Source: Thermodesulfovibrionales bacterium (lineage in GTDB: Bacteria > Nitrospirota > Thermodesulfovibrionia > Thermodesulfovibrionales > SM23-35). From it: a DNA stretch of 42,751 bases. The notes under the pieces were generated by a model. That model did not search any database. It was not told where the DNA came from and saw only the letters and a program-made list of their open reading frames with translations. The translations under genes were made by a program, and so were the position numbers. Below are positions 1 to 8,876 of the stretch, in pieces. The stretch's first letter is position 1. The number at the start of each line of letters is the position of its first letter. Where the stretch lies: assembly GCA_020062205.1 (NCBI GenBank), contig JAGUWT010000230.1, positions 1-42,751 on the forward strand. The letters run 5' to 3'.

Positions 1-1
1 T

Positions 2-94
2 GGTACTGTAAGAGCTTTGGAAAGACAGGCAATGTCAAATGAGGGGAAAACTGTAAAATATCACTTTGAAAAGTCTAACCTCAAAATTCTTTGA
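2..94 (+). CDS. 3' end of an unidentified upstream gene (partial)
   Basis: An open frame enters from the left edge and stops at TGA 92-94, giving about 30 residues that end in HFEKSNLKIL. The tail is rich in charged residues. I recognise no family, and this frame is only inferred to be coding because it is open up to the edge and ends shortly before the next gene. The 53 nt that follow contain the strong ribosome binding site of the PseB gene and no obvious terminator, so the two genes may be co-transcribed. Confidence 0.35.
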   Translation, partial: GTVRALERQAMSNEGKTVKYHFEKSNLKIL

Positions 95-147
95 GGATGA
101 TTTTCCATATAAAGGTTTAAAGGTCTTCAATACAATAAGGAGATGCT

Positions 148-1170
148 ATGCTAAACGAAAAAGTAATTTTAATTACTGGCGGCACCGGTTCTTTCGGTAA
201 AAAGATGACGCAAATTATTCTGGAAAATTACACCCCTAAAAAACTTATTATCTTTAGCCGCGATGAACTTAAACAGTTTGAAATGTCACAAAGGTGGAGT
301 ACAAGAAAGTATCCTTGTCTTCGCTACTTTCTCGGTAGTGTCAGAGATAAAGATAGGTTAATTCATGCTTTTCGTGGTGTAGATTATGTCATTCATGCTG
401 CAGCTCTGAAACAGGTACCTGCTGCCGAATATAATCCCACAGAATTTATTAAAACTAACATTATAGGTGCAATGAATGTTATAGATGCCACTCTATTTAA
501 CAATGTTCAAAAAGTTATAGCCTTATCTACAGATAAGGCATGTAATCCTGTTAATCTTTATGGAGCAACCAAACTATGTTCAGATAAGCTATTTATTGCT
601 GCTAATGCATATAGTGGGAGAAACTCAATCTTTACTGTTGTACGTTATGGGAATGTACTGGGGAGTCGTGGCTCAGTTGTCCCATTTTTCAAAGAGAGGG
701 CTGCAACAGGTGTGTTACCTATTACTGACCCACGTATGACCCGTTTCTGGATTACGCTGGATCAGGCTGCCCATTTTGTACTTAAGGTTTTAGAGATAGC
801 AAAGGGGGAGGAGATATTTGTCCCTAAAATTCCATCTATGAAAATCACCGATCTGGCGAAAGCCATAGCTCCAAATTGTACCCATACAATAATAGGTATT
901 AGACCTGGTGAAAAAATTCACGAAGTGTTAATTGGTGAGGATGATGAACATGATACAATAGAATATAATGAATGTTTTGTAATAAAACAAAAATTAATAT
1001 CTGAAGCAGATCTTAATGGTGGCAAAAGATGTCCAGAAGGCTTTAAGTATACTTCAAACAACAACCCTGATATTATTAGTATTGAAGAGCTTCAAAATAT
1101 AATAGAACAAATCTCCGATGACTATAATATTGAAAAGAGTCGCTGGTCACTGGAAGACATTATACAATAA
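148..1170 (+). CDS. pseB: PseB: UDP-GlcNAc 4,6-dehydratase (5-inverting)
   Basis: This is the first enzyme of CMP-pseudaminic acid synthesis. It converts UDP-GlcNAc to UDP-2-acetamido-2,6-dideoxy-L-arabino-hexos-4-ulose in the cytoplasm. The 340-residue protein is an extended SDR with the nucleotide-binding motif TGGTGSFGKK at residues 10-19. The family-typical stretch STDKACNPVNLYGATK at about 127-142 carries the Asp129/Lys130 pair and Tyr138-x3-Lys142. Length is normal for PseB/FlaA1. An AAGGAG ribosome binding site at 137-142 fixes the ATG. The next gene carries PseC, the following enzyme of the pathway. A CapD/FlaA1-like dehydratase for another sugar is the main alternative, but the PseC, PseG and PseI genes downstream make PseB the best reading. 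Confidence 0.93.
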   Translation: MLNEKVILITGGTGSFGKKMTQIILENYTPKKLIIFSRDELKQFEMSQRWSTRKYPCLRYFLGSVRDKDRLIHAFRGVDYVIHAAALKQVPAAEYNPTEFIKTNIIGAMNVIDATLFNNVQKVIALSTDKACNPVNLYGATKLCSDKLFIAANAYSGRNSIFTVVRYGNVLGSRGSVVPFFKERAATGVLPITDPRMTRFWITLDQAAHFVLKVLEIAKGEEIFVPKIPSMKITDLAKAIAPNCTHTIIGIRPGEKIHEVLIGEDDEHDTIEYNECFVIKQKLISEADLNGGKRCPEGFKYTSNNNPDIISIEELQNIIEQISDDYNIEKSRWSLEDIIQ

Positions 1171-1190
1171 TAAAAAGCAAAAAATTCTTA

Positions 1191-3365
1191 TTGTTTTATA
1201 AACCCTATTATAGAAAAACTAATTTGAGATTGCTCATTACAGGTGTGAGTGGTTTGTTAGGCAACAATCTCGCTTACTACTTTAAGGATAAGTATGAAGT
1301 TCTTGGATTACATTCCTCGCATGCTGTCACAATCAAAGGTATTTATACAGAAAAATGTGATCTTTCATTTAATAACTCCATAAGGAAAATTATTCGTGAT
1401 TTCAATCCATCTGTTATCATTCACTGTGCTTCCTTAACAAACGTGGACCAATGCGAGGTAGATAAAAATCTGACCAAAAAAATAAACGTCCTGTCGACCA
1501 AAAATATTGTCGAAGATATTACCGATAGGGATGTCAAACTTGTCTATATCTCGACCGATTCAGTGTATGACGGGGTAAAAGGGGATTTCTCTGAGGATGA
1601 CAATGTGAATCCACTAAATTACTATGGACTTTCTAAATACGAAGGAGAAGTAGAAGTTTTAAAGAAAAAAAATTCTCTGGTCTTGAGGACTAATATATTC
1701 GGATGGAATATACAAAATAAATTGAGCCTTGGCGAGTGGATTTTGGAAGAGCTTAAGGCGGGAAGGAAAATAAATTGTTTTAAGGATGCCTATTTCTCTA
1801 CAATATATACACTGGAACTTGCAAGGGTAATTGACATTGCGATTCAAAATAACTTGAGTGGCATCTATAATTGCGGCGGTACCAATTCATGCTCAAAGTA
1901 CGAATTTGCCCATAAGATAGCCAGTTGTTTCGGATTTGATAAGACATTTATAGCCCCCATCTTTATAGATGATTTCGGTTTTAAAGCTAAGAGGGGGAAA
2001 AAACTTACTTTAAATGTAAATAAGCTTCAAAAAGAGCTTGATTATAAGTTGCCAACTATAGAGCAATCGATAGAATCGTTTTATAAAGATTACAAGTGCG
2101 GATTGCCAGACATGATTAAAAAAGGTCAGTCAGCAAGTCGTGAGGAATTCAATTTTATACCATACGGAAGACACTGGATTGACGAAAACGACATTCAGGC
2201 TGTTGCCAGCGTGCTACGCTCGGATCGCATTACTCAGGGACCCAAGGTTGAGGAATTCGAGAAAGCACTTACTGAATATACTGGGGCAAGATATGCTGTT
2301 GTAGTGAGCTCAGGGACAGCAGCCCTGCACATTGCATGTCTTGCCGCAGGGGTGAAAGAAGGAGACGAAGTCATAACCTCTCCGATAACTTTTACTGCAA
2401 GTGCAAATTGCATTCTTTATTGTGGAGGCAAGCCGGTATTTGCAGATATAGACAAGGGCACTTACAATATTGATCCTACCGAAATAGAAAAGAAAATAAC
2501 TTCAAGAACCAAGGCTATAATCCCTGTCCATTTTGCTGGACAAAGCTGCGATATGGAATCAATACATAAAATTGTTATTGAAGCCGAAAAAAAATATGGG
2601 CACAAGATTTATATAATTGAAGATGCCTGCCATGCGCTTGGTTCATTATATAAAAAGAATAAGGTTGGATCATGCAAATTTTCTCATATGACAGTAATGA
2701 GTTTCCATCCGGTAAAGCATATCACCACTGGAGAAGGTGGAATAGTTCTTACAAATGATAAGGAACTTTATAGTAGACTTAAGAGGCTTAGGTCACATGG
2801 TATTACAAGCAACCCTGAAGAATTTGTCTACCGGCACTATGCCTTTCAGTCCAATGGGATGTTGAACCCCTGGTATTATGAACAGATCGACCTCGGATAT
2901 AATTATCGCATTACGGATATCCAATGTGCCCTTGGACTTTCCCAAATGAAAAACCTCGATGATTTTCGAAGGCTGAGAAAAACTATTGTCAACAGGTATA
3001 ACAAAGCCTTTGGTGGCATAAGATATATCCAGACTCCGTATGAATCAACTGATTGCGAAAGTAATTTCCACCTTTATGTGATCCTGTTCGATTTCGAAGC
3101 CATTGGAAGAGGACGTACGGAATTCATGCTTGAACTTAAGAGGCGCGAAATTCAAACGCAGGTGCACTATATACCTGTATACACCCAGCCGTTTTATAGA
3201 AAAACGTTTGGTACGGACTGGGGAGATTGTCCAAACGCCGAAGCATATTATAAAAGATGCCTTTCCATTCCGCTCTTTCCCGCCATGACTGAGAATGACG
3301 TGGAAAATGTGATCACTGAAATAAAGGAGTTAGTTGAATCATCAAAACGTTCTAAATTCATATGA
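1191..3365 (+). CDS. pseC: Fusion: RmlD-like sugar reductase + PseC aminotransferase
   Basis: This 724-residue protein joins two enzymes. Residues 1 to about 305 form an RmlD-type extended SDR, with TGVSGLLG at 17-24, STDSVYDG near 121-128 and Tyr145-x3-Lys149. Residues about 320-724 form a PLP-dependent DegT-fold aminotransferase of PseC type, with SSGTAALH at 373-380, EDACHALG near 477-484 and the PLP lysine in FHPVKHITTGEGG (Lys509). PseC transaminates the 4-keto product of PseB to the 4-amino sugar. PseC is usually a stand-alone protein of about 380-400 residues, so the reductase half is extra and may add a further reduction to the product. The start is uncertain: TTG at 1191 and the in-frame TTG at 1224 (just before RLLITGVSG) both lack a clear ribosome binding site. 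Confidence 0.88.
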   Translation: MFYKPYYRKTNLRLLITGVSGLLGNNLAYYFKDKYEVLGLHSSHAVTIKGIYTEKCDLSFNNSIRKIIRDFNPSVIIHCASLTNVDQCEVDKNLTKKINVLSTKNIVEDITDRDVKLVYISTDSVYDGVKGDFSEDDNVNPLNYYGLSKYEGEVEVLKKKNSLVLRTNIFGWNIQNKLSLGEWILEELKAGRKINCFKDAYFSTIYTLELARVIDIAIQNNLSGIYNCGGTNSCSKYEFAHKIASCFGFDKTFIAPIFIDDFGFKAKRGKKLTLNVNKLQKELDYKLPTIEQSIESFYKDYKCGLPDMIKKGQSASREEFNFIPYGRHWIDENDIQAVASVLRSDRITQGPKVEEFEKALTEYTGARYAVVVSSGTAALHIACLAAGVKEGDEVITSPITFTASANCILYCGGKPVFADIDKGTYNIDPTEIEKKITSRTKAIIPVHFAGQSCDMESIHKIVIEAEKKYGHKIYIIEDACHALGSLYKKNKVGSCKFSHMTVMSFHPVKHITTGEGGIVLTNDKELYSRLKRLRSHGITSNPEEFVYRHYAFQSNGMLNPWYYEQIDLGYNYRITDIQCALGLSQMKNLDDFRRLRKTIVNRYNKAFGGIRYIQTPYESTDCESNFHLYVILFDFEAIGRGRTEFMLELKRREIQTQVHYIPVYTQPFYRKTFGTDWGDCPNAEAYYKRCLSIPLFPAMTENDVENVITEIKELVESSKRSKFI

Positions 3366-3390
3366 TATGCCACGGATCGGGAGTTAGGAA

Positions 3391-4752
3391 ATGAAGATAT
3401 TATTGATAAATCCACCCATCAGGGAATGGGCAAAGCCAAATGTTTTACCGCTCGGGCTTGGTTATATAGCATCGGTTTTAAGGTGCAAGGGACATGAAGT
3501 CGAGGTGATGGACATAAACGCGTTTAGATGGAAACCCCATTACGTCGAGGAAAAGATAAAAAATGCCGAATTCGACGTCGCTGGCATAGGTGCCATCGTG
3601 ACTGTGTACAAGTACGTAAAGTGGCTTGTTGGTATTCTGAGAGGCCATCATCCAGGAAAGAAAATAGTAGTTGGTGGAAGCATGGGAACCTCTATACCAC
3701 ATATCATTCTTGAAAAGACTGATGCTGACATAGCCTGCATCGGTGAAGGCGAGGTCACCGCCGCTGAGATAACTGAAGCGGTGGAAAACGGTAGTGACTT
3801 ATCCCGGGTCGAAGGCATATGGTACAGGAAAGACGGAAGGATTTGCGTGAATAATAAGAGAGCGCCAATAAAAAACCTTGATGCAGTTCCTTTGCCTGCT
3901 TGGGACCTATTCCCGATGGATATTTATCTAAAAAACCCCGTAGGTGCTCCAAACAGGAACAAATGGATAGACGGAAGCTCCGAAAGCAATACAGTGCTTT
4001 CGATGAATCTGAGTGGCACACGTGGATGCCCTTATAAATGCATTTACTGCTATCACGACTTCATGGGTCAGGGTTATAGGCATAGGTCCCCAGAAAACAT
4101 CGTCACCGAGATGAAGATTTTGAAAGAGAGTTACGGCGTAGAGTACTTCCATTTCATAGACGACGAGTTCTGCCTGAAAAAGGGTTTTGTGTTCGATTTC
4201 TGCAAGGCTGTTAAAGAGGAGTTTAAAGGAAGGATAACATGGGGCTGTGCAGGAAGAGTTAACCTTATGACCGAAGATCTAATTGCTGAAATGGCTGATT
4301 CTGGATGTACCTTGATAGGTTACGGAATAGAGTCAGGAAGCCAGAAAATGCTGAATGCAATGAAAAAAGGCGTTACAGTCAAACAGGCTAAGGATACCCT
4401 GAGATGGACTATAAAGCATTTGGGATGGGCGGACACCTCTTTTATGATAGGCACCCCCGGAGAGAATAGGGAGACCATACAGGAAACAATTGATTTTTGT
4501 AAAGAACTTGGTTTAAACCCGGCTGTAATATTTTTTACAACACCGTATCCCGGGACTGAGTTGTATCGCATGGCGCTACAGCAGGGCAAAATAATAGACG
4601 AAGAAGAATATATTCTTAATCTTGGAGAGCAAGGAGAAAAAATAAGGGTGAATTTCTCTGAACTTGCAGATGAGGAGCTATGGGAGGCACAGGAATACAT
4701 GATTAAAGAACTGAATGCATGGAACAAGATAAAACATCCTGAGAGCAGATGA
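3391..4752 (+). CDS. B12-binding-domain radical SAM enzyme
   Basis: The N-terminal 140 residues look like a cobalamin-binding Rossmann domain, with LLINPP at the start, PLGLGYIAS and later IGEGE. A radical SAM core follows. Its 4Fe-4S motif is CPYKCIYC near residue 213, and a typical GIESGS motif lies near 313. The SAM cluster would generate a 5'-deoxyadenosyl radical for methylation, epimerisation or dehydration of an unactivated carbon. The substrate cannot be read from the sequence. Position between PseC and the rest of the nonulosonic-acid genes suggests it modifies the sugar, the acyl group or the nucleotide-sugar intermediate. The ATG follows a GGAG/AGGA ribosome binding site, and the stop codon overlaps the next start. 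Confidence 0.85.
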   Translation: MKILLINPPIREWAKPNVLPLGLGYIASVLRCKGHEVEVMDINAFRWKPHYVEEKIKNAEFDVAGIGAIVTVYKYVKWLVGILRGHHPGKKIVVGGSMGTSIPHIILEKTDADIACIGEGEVTAAEITEAVENGSDLSRVEGIWYRKDGRICVNNKRAPIKNLDAVPLPAWDLFPMDIYLKNPVGAPNRNKWIDGSSESNTVLSMNLSGTRGCPYKCIYCYHDFMGQGYRHRSPENIVTEMKILKESYGVEYFHFIDDEFCLKKGFVFDFCKAVKEEFKGRITWGCAGRVNLMTEDLIAEMADSGCTLIGYGIESGSQKMLNAMKKGVTVKQAKDTLRWTIKHLGWADTSFMIGTPGENRETIQETIDFCKELGLNPAVIFFTTPYPGTELYRMALQQGKIIDEEEYILNLGEQGEKIRVNFSELADEELWEAQEYMIKELNAWNKIKHPESR

Positions 4753-5753
4753 GACAGAACATGAAAATATTAGTTTTAGGGTGTGGTTCGGTGGGCAAGA
4801 GGCATATCCGCAATTTACTTTCTCTGAATGCTGGTAAAACAGCAGCCTACGACATCAACGAAGATAAGCTGGATGCAATCAAAAAAGAATTCTCTATTGA
4901 TGTTTATTCTGATTTAAACAGAGCCTTGTCAGAAGACAAATACGATGCAGCCTTAATTTGCAGCCCTCCCAGCTGCCATGTTGCTCAGGCGTCCCTTTTG
5001 CTGGAAAATGGAATGCATTGTTTTATAGAGAAGCCAATGTCGCACAATCTTGAAGGGATTGATAAGCTTATTGAGACAGCCTTCAAGAAACAAAAGGCAG
5101 TGCTTGTAGGATACTCGCTTAGGTTTTCTCCGATGCTTGTCAATATCAAAAGGTTGGTAGACGAAGGGGCAGTAGGGAATATCCTTTCATTGAGGGCATC
5201 TGTTGGCTATTACCTGCCGTACTGGCGTCCTCACGAAGATTACAGAAGAGGTTACGGTGCAAGTCTGGAATTAGGCGGAGGCATTGTGCTGGATGCAAGT
5301 CACGAAATTGATTATGTCCGTTATCTTGCCGGAGAGGTAGAAGAAGTTTTTGCAGTCTGCAGGAAACTGAGCAAATTAGATATAGACACGGAGGATTTTG
5401 CAGAGATTACAATGCGCCATAAAAACGGAGCATATTCACAGATACACCTTGATTATCTGCAAAGTAATTATAGAAGGAACTGTGAAATTATTGGCGATGA
5501 AGGTATGATTCTCTGGGATATTAATGAGCGTATTCTTAAACTCTATGACCTGCATGATAAGGAATACCATGTTTACTATGAAGGCCTGAATGTAAATGTT
5601 AATGATATGTTTATCGAAGAACTCAGGCACTTTTTCAGATGCATACAGGGGGATGAGGACCCTGTTATTGACCTTAAGGAGGGCAAACGCATTCAGGAAG
5701 TAATTATGCGGATTAAGCAGTCTTCAGATGAAAAAAAGTTCCTTTCTGTTTAA
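4749..5753 (+). CDS. Gfo/Idh/MocA-family sugar oxidoreductase
   Basis: This is a 334-residue NAD(P)-dependent dehydrogenase. The Rossmann motif VLGCGSVGKRH lies at residues 9-19 and the family signature EKP at 94-96. The C-terminal half is the usual substrate-binding alpha/beta domain. Family members oxidise or reduce a hydroxyl/keto group of a sugar, nucleotide sugar or inositol. The start ATG overlaps the stop of the radical SAM gene by 4 nt, implying translational coupling. A second ATG at 4761 (MKILVLG) is an equally good start. Together with the adjacent SpsF-like transferase and class III aminotransferase, it could form an oxidise-then-transaminate pair on a sugar. Confidence 0.85.
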   Translation: MRQNMKILVLGCGSVGKRHIRNLLSLNAGKTAAYDINEDKLDAIKKEFSIDVYSDLNRALSEDKYDAALICSPPSCHVAQASLLLENGMHCFIEKPMSHNLEGIDKLIETAFKKQKAVLVGYSLRFSPMLVNIKRLVDEGAVGNILSLRASVGYYLPYWRPHEDYRRGYGASLELGGGIVLDASHEIDYVRYLAGEVEEVFAVCRKLSKLDIDTEDFAEITMRHKNGAYSQIHLDYLQSNYRRNCEIIGDEGMILWDINERILKLYDLHDKEYHVYYEGLNVNVNDMFIEELRHFFRCIQGDEDPVIDLKEGKRIQEVIMRIKQSSDEKKFLSV

Positions 5754-5756
5754 AAA

Positions 5757-6542
5757 ATGGTATTAACAAAGATTCAAAAGGTTACAGCATTAATACAGGC
5801 ACGATTGGGTTCAACAAGACTTCCGGGCAAGACCCTGATGACTATTGCGGGAGAAAGTCTTCTTGGCCATCTTGTGAAAAGAGTAAAAGCATCCCGCTAT
5901 GTAAATGAGATTATAATTGCTACGACCATAAACTACAGGGATGACGCAATAGTCAAGTTTGCTGTAGGTAACAATCTTAAATTTTATCGGGGAAGTGAAG
6001 AAGACGTCCTTGAACGTTTTTACCAGGCTGCTGTTGAATACGGCATAGAGACAATTGTAAGGATTACTCCTGATTGTCCGATGTTAGACCCTGAAATTAT
6101 GGATGCTGTTATTTCGAAGTATTTGGAAGGAAATCATAATTATGTTAGTAATGTTCTTCCGCCCACGTTTCCGGATGGGTTAGATACAGAAGTTTTTTCA
6201 TTCAGGACCCTTGAAAAGACATGGCATGAGGCAAGACTTCCCTCCGAACGGGAACATGTTACTCCTTATATTGTTAAACATCCTGAGCTATTCCGTCATT
6301 TTAATGTTAAAAAGGAAGGTGAAGACCTTTCTTGGTTGAGATTGACGGTTGATACCCGAGATGATTATGACTTTGTTTGTAAAATTTTTGAGTTGCTTTA
6401 CCACCCAAATGAGATATTTCATATGGAGGATGTTCTCGCCTTATTAAAGGAAAACCCTCAACTTTTAAAAATAAACAGTGGAATATTGAGAAATGAAGGG
6501 TATAAAATATCTCTTTTAAAAGATAATAAATATGGAACATAA
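5757..6542 (+). CDS. pseF: SpsF/PseF-like cytidylyltransferase (CMP-sugar synthetase)
   Basis: The 261-residue protein belongs to the nucleotidyltransferase group that includes SpsF and acylneuraminate cytidylyltransferases. The nucleotide-binding signature is ALIQARLGSTRLPGKTL at residues 11-27, and an RITPDCPM motif near 103-110 is the likely metal-binding region. By position it should activate the nonulosonic acid made by PseI with CTP, the final PseF step. No classical PseF occurs in the window, so this gene fills the role by inference. It ends within the next gene (overlap of 11 nt). The symbol is functional, not a claim of close sequence identity. Confidence 0.75.
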   Translation: MVLTKIQKVTALIQARLGSTRLPGKTLMTIAGESLLGHLVKRVKASRYVNEIIIATTINYRDDAIVKFAVGNNLKFYRGSEEDVLERFYQAAVEYGIETIVRITPDCPMLDPEIMDAVISKYLEGNHNYVSNVLPPTFPDGLDTEVFSFRTLEKTWHEARLPSEREHVTPYIVKHPELFRHFNVKKEGEDLSWLRLTVDTRDDYDFVCKIFELLYHPNEIFHMEDVLALLKENPQLLKINSGILRNEGYKISLLKDNKYGT

Positions 6543-7833
6543 TTATTCTGACCGATATAGATTATCCCTGCAAATGCTCGAAAGGGCGATTAAGACCATC
6601 CCTCTCGGCTCCCAGACCTTCAGCAAGAGCAAAACACAATATCCTTATGGCGTTTCTCCTTACTTCATCAAAAAGGGAAAGGGATCCCGTGTATGGGATG
6701 TGGATGGCAATGAATACATTGACTTTATAAATGCATTGGCTGCCGTTACCCTTGGTTATAACGACCCTGATGTTACAAATGCTGTAAAGGCTCAACTTGA
6801 AGAAGGAACTATATTTAGCTTGCCTCATGAGCTTGAAGTCAAGGTGGCTGAAAAAATAGTAGAGATGGTTCCCTGTGCTGAAATGGTGCGTTTCGGGAAA
6901 AATGGCTCTGATGTCACTTCTGGAGCAATCAGACTTGCAAGGGCATGTACAAAAAGAGAGCATGTTGCTGTATGCGGCTATCACGGCTGGCAGGACTGGT
7001 ATATAGGCTCTACTTCACGCAATCTTGGGGTACCACAATCAACAAGGGATTTAACACATACATTCGCATATAATAATATTGATTCTTTATACAAAGTTTT
7101 TCAGCAATATCCTGACCAGATAGCTACTGTTATTATGGAACCAATGAATGTAAGTGAACCGAAGGATAATTTTTTAGAAAAGGTTAAAGACCTGACACAT
7201 AAAAACAAAGCGGTATTTATATTTGATGAGACGATTACCGGATTCCGTTATTCAACCGGTGGAGCACAGGAGTATTTTGGCGTAATCCCGGACCTTGCAA
7301 CATTTGGAAAGGGGCTGGCTAACGGTTATCCTGTATCAGCCGTTGCAGGAAAGGTGGAAATAATGCGATTGATGGAGGAAATATTCTTTTCCTTTACCTT
7401 TGGAGGAGAGACCCTGTCATTGGCTGCTGCATTGGCTACGATGACAAAATTGCAGAAAGAGCCGGTAATTGAAAAATTATGGTCACAGGGGAGGAAAGTA
7501 GTTGACGGAACAAAATTGTTAATCGAGAATCATAGATTGGAAGATGTGTTGTCAATCGGGGGAAAGGAATGCTGGTCTTTTTTGATATTCAAAGATAGCG
7601 ATATATATTCCCAGTGGGAACTGAAAACCTTGTTCCTACAGGAAGTATTCAGACGGGGTATTCTGGCACTTGGAACGCACAATATGAGTTATGCTCACAC
7701 CGATGAAGACATCTCTAAACTTTTAGGAATATATGATGAAGTCTTTGCGATTATCAAAAATACCATCGTAAACAGGAATTTAAACGAAATGCTGCAAAGT
7801 GAAGTTCTGGTTCCGCTTTTTAAGATAAGATGA
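6532..7833 (+). CDS. Class III (glutamate-1-semialdehyde aminomutase-like) aminotransferase
   Basis: This 433-residue PLP enzyme resembles glutamate-1-semialdehyde 2,1-aminomutase. It has VWDVDGNEYIDF near 54-65, FGKNGSDVTSGAIRLAR around 121-137, the Asp of FDETITGFRY at 232 and the PLP lysine in ATFGKGLANGYP (Lys260). Class III aminotransferases act on aldehydes or ketones distal to a carboxylate. A housekeeping heme role is unlikely inside this operon. Placement beside the Gfo/Idh and SpsF-like genes suggests transamination of an oxidised sugar or of the acyl chain. The start overlaps the preceding gene, and the stop overlaps the PseG start by 4 nt. Confidence 0.85.
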   Translation: MEHNYSDRYRLSLQMLERAIKTIPLGSQTFSKSKTQYPYGVSPYFIKKGKGSRVWDVDGNEYIDFINALAAVTLGYNDPDVTNAVKAQLEEGTIFSLPHELEVKVAEKIVEMVPCAEMVRFGKNGSDVTSGAIRLARACTKREHVAVCGYHGWQDWYIGSTSRNLGVPQSTRDLTHTFAYNNIDSLYKVFQQYPDQIATVIMEPMNVSEPKDNFLEKVKDLTHKNKAVFIFDETITGFRYSTGGAQEYFGVIPDLATFGKGLANGYPVSAVAGKVEIMRLMEEIFFSFTFGGETLSLAAALATMTKLQKEPVIEKLWSQGRKVVDGTKLLIENHRLEDVLSIGGKECWSFLIFKDSDIYSQWELKTLFLQEVFRRGILALGTHNMSYAHTDEDISKLLGIYDEVFAIIKNTIVNRNLNEMLQSEVLVPLFKIR

Positions 7834-8864
7834 ACATTGTTATCCGGACAGATGCATCTGTTAATGTAGGCGCAGGGCATGTAATGCGCAGTTTGACACT
7901 ATCTGATGAACTGAGACGTTTTGATGCAAAAGTTTTTTATATCTGCCGTGAGGAGTTAGGTAACTCTATAGCACTAATCGAGGAAAAGGGTTATAAAGTT
8001 TATCGGTTGCCGTATAATGACCTCCGCTTCGGAACTGAAATCGAAAAAGTAAAGACTGCTTTAATTGATATAAGTAATGTTGACTTATTGATAGTTGACC
8101 ATTATGAGTCGGATGCACAATGGGAAAGGCAAATGCGGGTTTATGTGAAAAGACTTATGGTTATAGATGACTTAGCCGACAGATATCATGATTGCGATAT
8201 ACTTTTGAATCAAAATTTTTACGAAGGGTTTCAGACACGCTATGACGGTATGGTTCCTGAGCACTGCCAAAAATTATTGGGTCCGCAATATGCCTTATTG
8301 CGCCGAGAATTTATAGAGTCCCGCAAAAAGTTAAGAAAGCGGAATGGAGATATTAAAAGGCTTTTAGTGTTTTTCGGAAGCAGCGACCCTACAAACGAAA
8401 CCGCTAAAGCCCTATCAGCTTTAAAGCTGTTTAACAATCGCTTTTCTGTGGATGTGGTGGTAGGGGATAATAACCCGCGAAGGGAAATGATAAAGGATAT
8501 GTGTAGTGTTATGCCAGGCGCCGAATATTACTGCCCGGCGGATAACATGGCGGAGTTAATGGTTAATGCCGATTTGTCAATAGGTTCTGGAGGCAGCACT
8601 ACATGGGAGAGATGCTGTTTGGGGTTACCTGCGCTGGTGGCTGTTTTATCGGATAATCAGTATGAATTGACCTTAGCAGTTGAGAAATATGGCGCTCTTA
8701 TAAACTTGGGATGGGGACATAGTTTAGTACCTGAGGATTATTCTGATGCAATCAATAACATCACTGCACGGCATTTATCCGTGATGAGTGCTAAGGGGCT
8801 GAGTTTAGTAGACGGTGAGGGATGCCCCCGCGTAGCACAAAAAATACTTTCTTTTATAGGATAA
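7830..8864 (+). CDS. pseG: PseG: UDP-2,4-diacetamido-trideoxy-altropyranose hydrolase
   Basis: PseG removes UDP from UDP-2,4-diacetamido-2,4,6-trideoxy-beta-L-altropyranose, giving the free sugar used by PseI. The 344-residue protein has a GT-B (MurG-like) fold. The N-terminal motif VGAGHVMR contains the catalytic His at residue 17, the same number as in the characterised Campylobacter enzyme. The late motif GSGGSTTWERCCLGLP near 253-268 is the nucleotide-binding loop. Its ATG overlaps the stop of the preceding gene and it ends 12 nt before PseI. Identification is strong because PseI follows directly. Confidence 0.93.
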   Translation: MNIVIRTDASVNVGAGHVMRSLTLSDELRRFDAKVFYICREELGNSIALIEEKGYKVYRLPYNDLRFGTEIEKVKTALIDISNVDLLIVDHYESDAQWERQMRVYVKRLMVIDDLADRYHDCDILLNQNFYEGFQTRYDGMVPEHCQKLLGPQYALLRREFIESRKKLRKRNGDIKRLLVFFGSSDPTNETAKALSALKLFNNRFSVDVVVGDNNPRREMIKDMCSVMPGAEYYCPADNMAELMVNADLSIGSGGSTTWERCCLGLPALVAVLSDNQYELTLAVEKYGALINLGWGHSLVPEDYSDAINNITARHLSVMSAKGLSLVDGEGCPRVAQKILSFIG

Positions 8865-8876
8865 AAAATTTAGGTT

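Noticed and set aside
6562-6984. 140-codon minus-strand open frame
   Set aside because: It is the antisense shadow of the class III aminotransferase. The + frame has all catalytic motifs.
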